Notes under the pieces: model-generated
Seen by the model: only the letters and a program-made list of their open reading frames with translations
Database searches by the model: none
Told to the model about the DNA's origin: nothing
Made by a program: the position numbers and the translations under genes
Assembly (NCBI RefSeq): GCF_011745365.1
Contig: NW_024468910.1
Coordinates: 2,942,068 to 3,006,067 of the forward strand
From: Cryphonectria parasitica EP155
Lineage: Eukaryota; Ascomycota; Sordariomycetes; Diaporthales; Cryphonectriaceae
Direction: 5' to 3'
DNA length: 64,000 bases
Shown: positions 24,817-35,991 of the stretch, in pieces
How the letters are laid out: each line of letters opens with the position of its first letter
How positions within the stretch are numbered: position 1 is the stretch's first letter

Positions 24817-26321
24817 TCAAACTCTTACATCAGATGAGCTCTCCTTAGCCCTAGCGACTGGCGTCTGCCCCCGACCTTTCGACCTGTTCCGATTCTCTTC
24901 ATGTTTCCTTTTCTCCTCAGCTCGTCTTCGAAGGCCAGCAGTGTGATAGGCGCGTTTCCAGAAATTCTTGTGCACATCGTCCCGCACACTCTGGTCATTG
25001 TATTTCAGACCTGAAGGAAAGAACATCTAGGCCATGGCAAGTCCAGCAGCTGGAACCCATTTCTCGAGCTCAATCAGGGCCCCGTGCACACCTACAGCGT
25101 TGATCACTCCGTCATGTTCGCCAAGCTGTATGGCCTCCAACCATTCAGGAACGTCATCTCTACTAGACATTGACGACAGCCACCCAGACATTGTGATATC
25201 TTCGTTAGCCGCCTCCGCTGATGCACGTCTGGACGGTTTCAGAGAACACCACCTCTCCAGGTTAGCGAGCCCCCTCGTGACTTCTTCGAAATCGACCTGG
25301 CCATCCTCATCATCGGCGATGGCCGGCGCCTCCCAATGATAGTTGGAGCCCGAGAAAAAGGCATGTGATGAAAGCGATGAGCAGCTGCTGTTCGAGGTGT
25401 TCCCCCACAAAAACGTTCTGCAGCATGCTACAACCGCAGATTCCAACCAGAAACCAAGCATTGCTTTTTAGGCCAGAAACACTTATTAAGAGACACGCCC
25501 ATAGCACCTCTAACCCTAGAGAAATCCACCGAGTCTTGGGCCTGGTGACAGATGTGGCCCTGGCCAGCACCTCGAGGTCTCAGCAGCCTTTTTCACCGAT
25601 AACGACCATGATATAAAGGCTTCCGTTTCCGCGTGTGAGGCAGGTGACCTTGTGTTTCTCCAGGGCGCGGCCAGCCCATTTTTTCGTCTTTCCACTGTGG
25701 TAGAGCGCAGGTGGCGGCAGCGAGGAAGTTTCCGCAGAGTGTAATTATCATGACCCCCCAGTCACCATACAGGACTCAGGGTGGAATGGCAATACCGATT
25801 TGCATCAACATCACGAGCCAGCCCAACCACCAGACGCTATCCCTCTCCGGCTCAGCGATGAGACACAGGTTGAAGATGTCGATACGGAGACACTCGGCCT
25901 TGCCGCCTTCCTCTTCATTTCTGGCGTCAACGTCAAGCTCGATCTCATGGTCAGGAAGCAAACGATCTAGCGCCCATGACTTGGGTTTCTGTATGAATGC
26001 GTTCGAGCAATTGACTACCATGCTAGGTGCATCGGCATCAGGCATCAGGGACGTTTTGCTTGCCGCAGAAAGTAGATTGGAAAAGCCAAAGGCAACCCAT
26101 CCGAAGGAAAACGCCACAGGGGCGACAGACAGTCTAGGATGTGGTGGGACTGGCAGACGGACACAACACCCAACGAGCTGGGCGATCGAGCCTTGTATAA
26201 TATCGCCGCCTATAAGGAGCAGAAGACTGAGGGTATCACCAGGGTTCGACCACTGACTCAGAAGTTGCGCAGCTGTGCTGCTAGTCGTCGATTTGTTCAT
26301 ATTCCTTTCGATGTTTGACAT
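24817..26321 (-). pseudogene. Decayed multi-pass membrane protein gene (uncharacterised fungal family)
   Basis: A single ancestral protein can be followed through three frames. From ATG 26321-26319 the chain reads QLLSQWSNPGDTLSLLLLIGG and further hydrophobic helices, to a TGA at 25778-25776. It continues in the same frame (VLYGDWGVMIITLCGNFL), then shifts frame near 25655. It meets a second TGA at 25582-25580, continues through LEVLWACLLISVSGL and AWFLVGICGCSMLQNVFVG, and shifts frame again near 25410. It reaches a TAG at 25029-25027 and ends after MFFPSGLKYNDQSVRD...FWKRAYHT at about 24817. About six membrane helices are visible. The pattern recalls an uncharacterised membrane family common in Colletotrichum/Fusarium-like genomes (from memory, no function known). 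Three nonsense codons and two frameshifts indicate a pseudogene; introns do not explain the breaks. Confidence 0.72.
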
Positions 26322-26369
26322 ATTACCCAAGATGGGAAGCTGGCAGGCGATGATACTTACTGAATTCAG

Positions 26370-29300
26370 CAGAGTATGCTACTTCCTATGTTGAGGAGAT
26401 CGTGGCCTGCTACAAAGAATTAAGCCGCCGGCGCTCGCCTAGAAATCAAATCGTGATGCAATCCGCCGTGTCGTCGAGGACAAGTGCGATAATGCTGAGT
26501 TCCATCATGCTCTTACCGAACTCGCCTTTCTCAGTTTACGACGCTTGGCGAACACGAACACAGGCGACGAAGATGGCATTATACCTATTGTGCTAAACGG
26601 CGACGGCCTTCGATATCTTCCCTTCATTGAAAAATGCGACTTATACCTTAAGAACGGAAATCATCACAAAATCTTTTTCAACCTACTGCGTCAACTTTAC
26701 ACGGAAAAGGACACGGAGCCACATTTTGCACCATATTGTTGATACATTCGAGGAGTGCTTTAAGGCGGCCAGTCAAAAACTGCGACAAGCTGGAACCGTA
26801 TCCCAAACCCAATTCCGTCAAATCGTATATCCTGCCATTGTTCAAGCACAGGAGAAGGTGCTGCATTTCTACAAATCTTCGACAAGGGAGGAAGAGAGAT
26901 GGAAAGAATGGCAGGGTCGAATCCAGAGCGGTGAGTATTTTTGAATGGGGCTTTGTCCTTGGATTATTATGACTGACTCTTAATTTTAATCACTAGGCCA
27001 TAATCTTCGCGACAAGATATTGGAATGGCTCATGCCCGTGTTCTACAATATGCTTGACACCCAGAGAGACAACTTACGACAACGCCAAGCTGAGACAGGG
27101 AAATGGATTTTGGAAACGACCCAGTACGAGAATTGGAAAGGGCACACATTGAAGGACGAGGTCCCTCGTTATTTATGGTGCTACGGAAAACGTGAGGCCT
27201 CACCGTGCTGATTTAAGAGATGATAGCTAACGCGACTGGTCCTTCGGCAAATGACAGCGGGAGTTGGCAAAACGATTCTCTCGTAAGCAGTTGCCGCACC
27301 TCACACCGGAGTACGAACAGCCACTGACAAGATTTCAGTTCAAGTCACCATTGAAGACCTCCAGAACACCATCCTGGAGCCATCCGTCGCTGTTGCATAC
27401 ATATTCTGCAAACACCTGGATCAGCAGACGTCTTCAAGCCTCATGCTCAACTTTGGTCTCACAACTCGCCCACCAAAGGCACCAATTTTCCAAGGTAGTA
27501 ATCAATGCCGCCCAAAGGTGCCTATCTCATGACCCGCCCATTGTCCCAGATGACATAGAGATCAAAAACATGCTCATTGCCGAGACTGCTCAATTCAAGC
27601 AAGTGTTTTTTGTCATCGATGCTCTAGACGAGCGACTTGATCATGGCCACGCGTACGCGTTGCTGTCAACTCTGTCAGCAACTAAAGCCAGCGTCCTGAT
27701 CACTTCTCGAGATATCGGATCTATCAGCGAATTTCTCACCGAGACTGGTGCTGAAATGTTGGAAGTGTCGGCCCAGCCTGACGATCTGAGGGAGTATCTC
27801 AACTACCGGTTCACGGAGCCTCAAGCGTACGAGTTCTCCGTGATTGTGAGGAAAGTAGCCCGCTTGCAGGCTGATATAGTGGAAGCTCTTCTATCAAAAG
27901 CACTTGGCATGTAAGTCGTTTCCACACATGCATTTATTCATGAGTTTTTCAGGGCGCCGTATATCGATAGCCCCATTTTTTCGACCACTAACTTGGTCAG
28001 GTTTCTATTGCCACGAATGCATATGGATCTGCTCATCGACACCGTGAAGAACTATCCAACAGAGAATACCATCCGGCAGACCATCAAAGAGATTGACAAA
28101 TTGCCTTCTGGGCTGCAAAATACTTATGATGAGTATACGGCCAGGATCCTTCGAGGACAATCAGCCGAGCATGCCAAGGATGTCCTAGCCTGGGTCATTT
28201 ATGCAAAACGGCCCTGCCCGATACGAATAATTCAAGAGGCCATTTCTTTGCAGCGCCACGGAAACAGGATCGATGACCGTATCGATGCCAATGATTTGCT
28301 GAAAAACTGTATAGGGCTCTTGGCGGAAGAAGTCTCGTCCGACAAGGCAGTCAAATTTGTTCATCCAGACATGGAACGGTACTTCCGTAGCCCGGACAAC
28401 AACATCAAGATTCAAGAGTGCCTGCCGCAGGGTGAAGAGCGCATAGCTATATCGTGTCTGAGATGCCTGCTCTTGGACAAGTCGCTCGAACTCGAGGATT
28501 CTATCTTATGGCCGTATGCCGCAGACCACTGGGCCTTCCATGTCCAGAACAGTCATATGGAACATCACTACTTGACTCAAGATTTCCTGTCACAGTCTGA
28601 GAAGGTCAGCGCAGCCATGATGCACATCATCAGTCAGCCTAGCATCATACCGCAGTTTGAATACGATCCAACGCTCAACAAGGCAGAATTCGCCACGATC
28701 TGCCAGCATAAGATTCGATCAATTTGCCTTGGATGGCACGCAGCCGCTTTCTTCGGACTCCTGGGGTATCTCCAGAACGCCACTCCAGAAGACATTGAAT
28801 CTCGGGATGAGAATGGGTGGACTCCACTTTGGTGGGCCATACTGGGGAGACACGACGCCGTGGTAAAGTTCCTGCTGCAGCGTGGCGCAAATGTCGACGT
28901 GAGAAGCTGCACACAGGACATGCCGCTTGTCATTTGGATGTTCAGGGTCCAAAGAGTATTCATGAGGGACAGGACCATCGAGAACATCATTTTCATCGAT
29001 CGCGGATCATTAATATACCATGGAAATGTGCACACTTTGCCCTTGGAGCTATCTTTCCCTAATCTCATGCGCAATCTTTGGTGGAAGACATGGTGGATTA
29101 CCAACGAAGCTACAGCTCTTAATCTTATTAACAAGATACCAAGAGAGGAGCTGAATGCAACCGATCAGGACGGAAATACAGTCCTCATGACAGTAGCCAG
29201 CTTTTGGGATTGGAAGGCCGTGAGCCGGCTGCTGGACCGAGGCGCAGATGTCTCTCTCAAAAATGACTTAGGACAGTCGGCCTTCCGGCGAGGGCTAACA

Positions 29301-30110
29301 GAACGACGCCAACGCCTCAGTGTGAGAGATGTCATACTTCAGGATCAACGCCGTGTTCGTATCGGGGACGACCTGATACTCCCATGTTCGACCACTCTGG
29401 ATCAATTCAGTTTCGGGATCATAGAACAGACAGTTGAGACGATGCTGGTTCGTCTGGTTCCGGAAGACTTGAATATGGACCGAGCCGGATGTGAAGAAGC
29501 ATTTCGTCTTGCCATCATTTACCATCATACGCGTATCGTCCACGAGCTCCTCGAGCTCGGTGCTGATCCGAATATGATATTCTGGGAGGATGGGCTGACA
29601 CCGTTAGGAGCTGCATGCACGCCTATGACCCATATTGTATTCAAGGTTAAGAATGCGATTGTTACCGATCAAACCGTCTTGGACGTTGGGATGAGCATGG
29701 TAAAAGAGGACAAGTCCGCTGAGTCTTACCACGAGAGACTTACCTTGATAAAGTTGGCACGAGTTGACTAAACCAATCCCTCTCAGGAACAACCCGCAGA
29801 GTACCAGAGGGTGTTACCCTCATCTTTTGAGTCAATTGTACGGTTACTCTTCAACTTCGGAGCCAATTTCGAAGAATCAGGCCCTTCATCTGAAGAAACT
29901 CCATTAGCCTTGGCCGCCCAACACAATTTTTTTACCTTGTTTCGGGTCCTCCTTGCGGCAGGCGCTGATTTACGCAAAGTCAACACTTCAATCCTCGAAG
30001 AACAGCTCTCGGGCGGTCATCAAGCCATAAGGGATTGGGCCACTTCCACAATGCAGGATTTCCAGGCGCACGACTATTGCCATCTCCTCAGCAGTATTGT
30101 CTTCCTATAA
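26370..30110 (+). pseudogene. Decayed NLR-like gene: NACHT NTPase with ankyrin-type C-terminus
   Basis: The protein can be followed across introns at 26931-26996, 27192-27257, 27911-28000 and probably 29700-29786. Walker A (YGKPGVGKTIL) is split over 27180-27275, and Walker B (FFVIDALDE) lies near 27605-27635. A winged-helix-like region starts at 28001 (LPRMHMDLLIDTVKN, LPSGLQNTYDEY), and ankyrin-like repeats follow (DENGWTPLWWAILGRHDAVVKFLLQRGANVD; DQDGNTVLM; LLELGADPNM; EETPLALAAQHNFF). The second half, 28001 onward, is open. The first half has frame breaks near 26445, 26720, 27285-27330 and 27445 that no GT-AG intron repairs, and no start codon is evident; the 5' exon may have lain toward the divergent membrane gene. 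Intact members are STAND proteins linked to fungal nonself recognition. Assembly errors are the alternative explanation. Confidence 0.7.
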
Positions 30111-30580
30111 TACCGTTGAATCTCAGTCCTGGGGCTGCAAGGGCCAGTCTCTATGCTCCCGAGCAATGGACCCCAATGAAAGAGTACGATAAGCATAGCA
30201 GGCGGAATCGTCATGCAGAGGCTGAAAGACTGCTCAGTGATATTGAGCGTTCAAAAGAGGGAATGCATGTAGGTCTGCAGGTTTGTCTTCGGCGCGAATT
30301 CTGGGCCTTTGGAGGTCGCTCACTATACCAAGAGGCATGCCCCCCTTCAAAACAAGGACAGCTGAGGATCATGCCACGAGACACTATAGCGTTCACGGCG
30401 TGTGCATTTCGAGGAATGTATCTCTTATCAGGAAGGTCACGTTTGGGTGGATTGGGACTGATGCAGGAGTTAGGTCTTCGGATGTTTCCGGAGACGAACA
30501 GGTGGGTTGGGAAAGGGTTTCATTACTCTCTGATGAGATGGGTTCTAGAAGCAGAGTATCTCAGATGCCTTACTGAGTGA
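30111..30580 (+). other. Open frame downstream of the NLR remnant, unrecognised
   Basis: A frame with protein-like composition (KEYDKHSRRNRHAEAERLL, RREFWAFGGRSLYQEA, FRGMYLLSGRSRLGGLGL, RWVLEAEYLRCLTE) runs to a TGA at 30578-30580. It overlaps the NLR frame at its 5' side, one base out of phase. It could be a C-terminal part of the same gene reached by an intron, a separate remnant, or chance. I do not recognise it. Confidence 0.25.
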
Positions 30581-31470
30581 GATCACTAATGATTTAATTG
30601 ACGAGTAATGATGGACACCAAAGATGTCCATGTCGCCAAGACAAGAAACAGATAAAACAACGATAAAGTTGCATGCACTCTATTATTCAAAATTTTCATC
30701 AACTGCCCCATTTGACACCCAGGCCTCTCCCCATATTTCTCTTTTCGATCAACATATCACGACATAATTCTTCACCTGGCCATTCTCAGACCAACCAGGC
30801 AATTATCTGCACAACCATTTCTGCACCGTGCATACCGGTGTAGTCAGCCCCTGTAATCCACTACTGTGGTCGCGCAGAAGCGAGGAGCGGCACGCAAGGG
30901 AATACGAACCCGCTGCGTCGCCTCAATGACACGTTGGTTGCCTCTTTCTAGACTTATCATCTCACCGAAGAATTCACTAGATCACTGTCTAGCATCCTAC
31001 TTTTCCCCACCCGTACTGAGATGATCTTTTCTAACGACGGCAGGAGGAGCAGCATGTCGCGCTCTGCGCGAACAAGAGGCCTCGTGCTCTGCATGTACGA
31101 TGCGCTCGTCATGCCCGAGTCTAGACATGCCAAGCTTACCTCGCGTGCCTTGTTAGGCCAATAGTGCAATGCGCGTGTAACGGGTGGCTTAGAGGTACTC
31201 TTGAAAAAAATGAGTGTCTTCTTTTCTGCAGCCCAGTGCGTTGTGCAGATCGGGGAGCTTCGGGGCTGAAGAGGCTGACACCGTTCCAGGTCGAGAAAGT
31301 ATATGAACCTTTTAAATCCCCCCAACCGTTGAGCTGAAGTTGGCTGCCTGTCTTCAATTCCGAAGCCGTGAACAGGGAGAAATCACATTCTTCCTTCTCA
31401 AGTGCCAGACTGATTAGGCCAGGTGGAAATCTCTACACCACTCGTCTCGTTGAGATCCCCTTCTTTACAA
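30581..31470. other. Intergenic stretch upstream of small cysteine-rich gene
   Basis: 0.9 kb without a supported gene. It contains the promoter of the small cysteine-rich protein gene. Confidence 0.5.
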
Positions 31471-32074
31471 ATGGCCAAGGGGAAATTCGAAGCTGCTGCG
31501 GCTCTCTTGAGCGTATTCGGGAGCCCCCAGATCGAGTTCTGCAACTCGTCTGTTTATGCCGTCGGCCCTGGCTGTCCTGCAGACCCTCCTCTTGCAGGTG
31601 GCGGGACTTGCTATAACCTGACAATCTCAACGCCCCAGTGCTGTGAGTCTCGATACATCCTTTTCCTCCTCCTGTTTTTCCATCCCTTTTATCATTGTGA
31701 TTGAGGGGTTTGCTGACGTCTGCTCGATGAACAGACACTTGGGCAGACTTTCCCGATGCGCCCAGTGACCTGGTGGATGATGTGAACTTTGTCTATGTCC
31801 CAGAGAGCTTAGGAGGATGTAACCTCTACAAGTGCGTCTTGTTTGGAGTGCAGAAGCCTGCTTGGGTGTAAATCGTCGTGAGAATACTGACGACTGACGA
31901 TTTGAATTAGGACGCTGAACTGTACCACCACCCCGGATGAAGAATGGGACGCAGTCGCTTATGGGCTGTTTGATCTTGAGGCAAGGTCTCCTCTTTGTAC
32001 ACGATTTGGGTTTTCCTTCTTCTCTCATTATTCAAACACTAACTTCGTATCTCTCTAGTGCCGCTATCATCTAG
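31471..32074 (+). CDS. Small cysteine-rich protein, possibly secreted
   Basis: Four exons, 31471-31642, 31735-31831, 31911-31985 and 32059-32074, encode 119 residues. Introns of 92, 79 and 73 nt all have good GT-AG ends (GTGAGT, GTGCGT, GTCTCC; CAG, TAG, TAG) and all phases match, so the model is self-consistent. The N-terminus has two Lys, then a short Ala/Leu-rich stretch (AAAALLSVFG) that could be a weak signal peptide. Six Cys follow (EFCNSS, GPGCPAD, GTCYNL, TPQCYTW, GGCNLY, LNCTTT), with Asn-x-Ser/Thr glycosylation sites at NSS, NLT and NCT. The second half is acidic (TWADFPDAPSDLVDDVNFVYVPESL). I recognise no family. Small size, even cysteine number and glycosylation sites suit an extracellular protein; an effector-like role is only conjecture. 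It lies between the NLR remnant and the carotenoid genes. Confidence 0.62.
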
Positions 32075-32560
32075 CTGGGAATATTCAGAGTTGGGAGTGT
32101 GGTTCCTCTGCTTCTTACCGCTAAGAAGCGAGTTTCTATACAAAACATGGGCTAGTATTGACCAAGTGAATTACAAGATCATAGCAGTAGTCGATAAAAG
32201 CATAACACACAAATATGTTTCCTTGAATGGCTGAGAACTTGGAGTTCGACAGAAATATACTCTTTCAAAGTGTTGTTGCTGTTGTCTAATGTCTAAGGTG
32301 AACGAAACCCTTCCTCTATCTGAAAACTCTCCTATTGCAAGACTTCCCTTCCTCTCCCCTTGACGCCCATCATACCAAAACAGCTTGGGACTGTTGTCAA
32401 ATCTAAGAGATATTTTACAAGATCCAGTGTTAACAGTTCACCCTATCGAACCACACATTATATCGAATAATGTCTTGTGTCGCCCATTCCAAAAGGCAAA
32501 ATAGTGATCATCCCACGCATGTCTGATGATGATATTTTCCGTTACCCCAAATCTACTTAC
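32075..32560. other. Convergent 3' region
   Basis: 0.5 kb between the small cysteine-rich gene and crtYB, AT-rich, with no gene. Confidence 0.55.
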
Positions 32561-34585
32561 TTACGCATAGATTAGCGCCCCTAGAGCAACCTTCAGCCTC
32601 CTCCACTTGGAGACAGTGGCCCTCCTCGGACGGCCTGCCTCTACCACCTCAAACAGAAGAGCTCCCTCCTCCTGCTGCTCTCGCAAGACTCTCCCAATCT
32701 CCATGTAGCTCTCGACTGCGACGATCATGGGCCGTCTTGACTCGTCGGGCAGCCAATCCATGGTCGGCCTCGCCTCAGTGTAGATGGCAAAGGCGGTATT
32801 GAGGAGCCTTTCTCGAAGCGAGACCAGCCTTGCCAGCCTATCCTGCCTCTGGTCGTCCTTGGACATGATGGTGTCCACCACGACCTCGGGCGTCAGGCCG
32901 ACCTCCACCAGCCACGTCGTCGGCAGATAGACCCGCCCCATGGCCGCGTCCACCGCGATGTCCCGTGCGATATTAACGTACTGCAACGCAATTCCCATCC
33001 TTGCTGCGGCCTTGGCTACAGACTTTTGGCGGGTTGGGGTAATGGGTTCCCTGCTGTGGTGCGTGATTAGGGCGAGACAGAGCTCCCCAACCGTCCCGGC
33101 GACCCGGCTTCCGTACTCACGCAGGTCGTCTTCGTTGGCTATTGGAAAGTGTCGGCGCTCCTTGGTGTCGTTGTTCAAACGAAACCCTGAGTCCGTCTTG
33201 AATCCTTCTAAAAGAAGATAGAATGGTTCAGGGGGCAAAAGGGACGTCGGGAGGTGGGTGAGAGCAGATCGTGCCGAGGCGGGAAATTCGCTCTCGATGT
33301 AGGCGCGTATCATGTCAGCCTGCACCGAGGGATCAGTTTCGGACTGCTTGGGCTTATAGACGAGGTCCAAATGGTCCTTAAGCCTGCCGATCCAGGTCGC
33401 GGTGGTGAGCCCTTGAGGAGGTTCGTCGACGAGGTCATCAGCCATGCGGCAGTACGAGTACCTGGGATATCATCAAAAGTCAGTCAGTCGTCTCGCTTGG
33501 TCCTGGTGTGCAGCAGAGCAGCCTCTACATGGTGACGGTGCCACGCCTTACAGTAATACCAAGTCGATCCTTAGCCGCCCCGTAAAGGTCGAGCTGGCCA
33601 GATAAAAGCTCCGACTCTTCCTACAGAGCCGCTCCACCGCCTCCAGAATCCCAGTCACGCGATCGTCTCGCTCCTCAGTCCACTTCATGTACAAGGCCTC
33701 CACCAGCATGACAGGTGAAGGACATTCGGGTGCCGACTTGAAGGCATCCGGAAACGCGTCAATGACAGCCAGGGCATTGTCGAAGGCACCTAGCCCAAAG
33801 ACGATCAGCACGTTGGTAGCGAGGAAGAAGACGGCCTCCTCGATATCCAGGCTCCCTACCAGTATGGTGCCAAGTTTGGTGCCAGACTCGATAGACCACG
33901 TGCCTCGGCGCAGCGCGCCCTCGTCCACGGCCCAGAGATACATGGTGGACAGCAGGATCGGGAGAAGAGTGCTCGTGAAGGGCAAGGAGACCATGAACAG
34001 ACCGCCGAGGCTCCAGGTCAACAAGGCGAATGGGCATGCCCACGCCAGAATCAGACCCAAGTACGTCCCAGGGCCGCCATTGGAGACCAGCCAAAATCCC
34101 ACCAGGGCGAGGTCCAGGATAGCGACTTGGACCAGCTTGTGCAGCGTTGCCCTAAACCAGGAAGGAGGGCTTAGATAAGCGGCGTGGAGGAGTGGTTTGT
34201 TGACGAGATGATACAGCATGGAGGTGATGTAAGTCTGCACGATGAAGAAGAAGAGCTCCTCGGCCGGGATGGCCCAGAAGGTTGGGCCGACGATTGCATC
34301 CGGTGGATAGGTCCAGACATGCTGCCGGATGAGATAACTATCCCAGGGTATGGTGGCAACGACGGCGATGGTGATGAGGATGAAGGTCTGATACCAGTGC
34401 CGACGAGTAAGAAAAGGAAAGTTGCACAGGGTGAGCAGGGCAGCAACAGGGACCGTAAATTTCAGGTGCCTGTGTGTGCATGGTTAGCTAATGGACCAAG
34501 TCGAATATATAAGATGAGGAGAGGAGAAGGAAGAGGAAGAGGAGAGTGAGCGAGAAACGTACACAAGAGCGTAATCGTATGCCAT
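32561..34585 (-). CDS. crtYB: Bifunctional lycopene cyclase / phytoene synthase
   Basis: Three exons, 34585-34563, 34469-33552 and 33461-32561, give 613 residues (Neurospora AL-2 is of similar length). The first exon codes only seven residues plus two bases. The N-terminal half is a multi-helix cyclase with the duplicated motif: PAEELFFFIVQTYIT in the first repeat and LDIEEAVFFLATN in the second. The C-terminal half is a squalene/phytoene synthase: SRSFYLASSTF, the first Asp-rich motif in YCRMADDLVDE, and the second around NIARDIAVDAAMGRVYLP. The enzyme condenses two geranylgeranyl diphosphates to phytoene and cyclises desaturated carotenes at membranes. It is divergent from crtI, the classic fungal carotenoid arrangement. 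Light induction is usual for such genes, but no specific site was identified here. Confidence 0.97.
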
Positions 34586-35991
34586 GATGGGTTAGGCGGG
34601 GGTGGAGGGTAGAATGCGTTCCAACGATGCTATAAGTACATATTCGGCCAGATCTAGGCTAAACCTATAGTATTTTCGACACTGGTTGGCGGGTTTCCAG
34701 ATGGTATGCCCAAAGGGTATGAGACCTTGTTGGCTTCGGATTAGCATTTGCATATAGTACTTGTGTGGTCCAAGTACCAGATGGCACTTACAAGACGGGT
34801 ATTAATCAATCAAATCTCTGGTTACGATGGCAGAAGATTCAGGTCGGATTCCAAGTGCTTGGGTTGGTTGAACATGGGCTCTGCCAAGATGAACGAGCGA
34901 TGATAAAGCACAAGCGTCTTTGGATTCGTCAGAGGGTGGGAAGCAACACTGGAAAATGTGCTGGAAAGTCGCAAGGATTGGAGGGGAGGAGTGACAGCTT
35001 CTTTGGAAGGGCCTAGCAGAACACCATGGAGGGGAAAGAAAAGAGAAAGCGAAAAGACAGGATACAAGGAACGCGTCGTCGTCGTGGTTGTTCTTTCATC
35101 TCTAGTGTTCGGTGGATTTGCTCTCTGCGCACAGAAGCTCCGGACACCAGCCTAGTGTTGGACAAGAGCTAATTTAAAGCCCGCAGCGTTGGAATTACTG
35201 CGCTTCCCAGTTTCAGCCAATGCTGCAGTGGCTCCAGTATTTATTTATTCAGGCGTTCTAGCTTGCCTTTCATTCCTTGTTCAACGACTTGGTAACCATT
35301 TTTCCTCCCTCCAACGCCGGCAAATTACCAAGCACGAAACCATGAAGTCAATTCAATTTTTTATTTATTTATGTACTCATGTTCAAAATCACGACCGGGA
35401 AAACTAATAAACGCCTTCTTCTTTGTTCCATAATTCACACCGTAGACTTGCAATCGTACCTCGGAACATGTTTCAAGGCCGGATATTACGGGATTACTTC
35501 CCACGCCTCTCTCGTTTAATCTCTCTCTCTCTCACAACAAGTGGTGATGTCATGACTATGGTGATGTCGCCCAAATCCTAGGCAGGCCACATGGAGACTC
35601 GGCACAATCATTCATTAGCCTCCCCAATAGTACTACTATAGTGTTTACAGGGCCTTATCATGGTATAAACTGCCGTAGTGCTACCGTAGCATGGTATGGC
35701 CACGCCCATGATTCACTGCTGCAGCAAGTACAATGGCTCCGTGCGTTGTCTGATTAATTATTGTGCAGATTAATGGCTTTCCTAGTATTATAGTCATTCT
35801 CAGCCATCAGTACTCGTCCTGTTTATTGTACACGTTGGTTACGCTCGAGTCCCAGGTCTTGTGCTTTCTCTATTGCTAATACTGTTCACAGCTCGCAAAC
35901 CCACTGACATAAGGTTGTTGCGTGGATCATCAGTGATTAAGTACCCAAGATTGTCCCAGAACCGGGCTCAGAAGGTGCTTTTTTGTCAGTA
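34586..35991. promoter_or_regulatory. Shared divergent promoter region of crtYB and crtI
   Basis: 1.4 kb between two carotenoid genes transcribed apart. It contains a CT repeat at about 35520-35534 and a motif-rich patch at 35640-35705 in which CCGTAG occurs twice. No gene is supported. Co-regulation by light through white-collar factors is known for homologous gene pairs; a binding site was not proved by eye. Confidence 0.6.

Noticed and set aside
29769..29771. TAA in the ankyrin half of the NLR read as a nonsense mutation
   Set aside because: An 87-nt in-frame GT-AG intron (29700-29786) can remove it, so it need not be a lesion.
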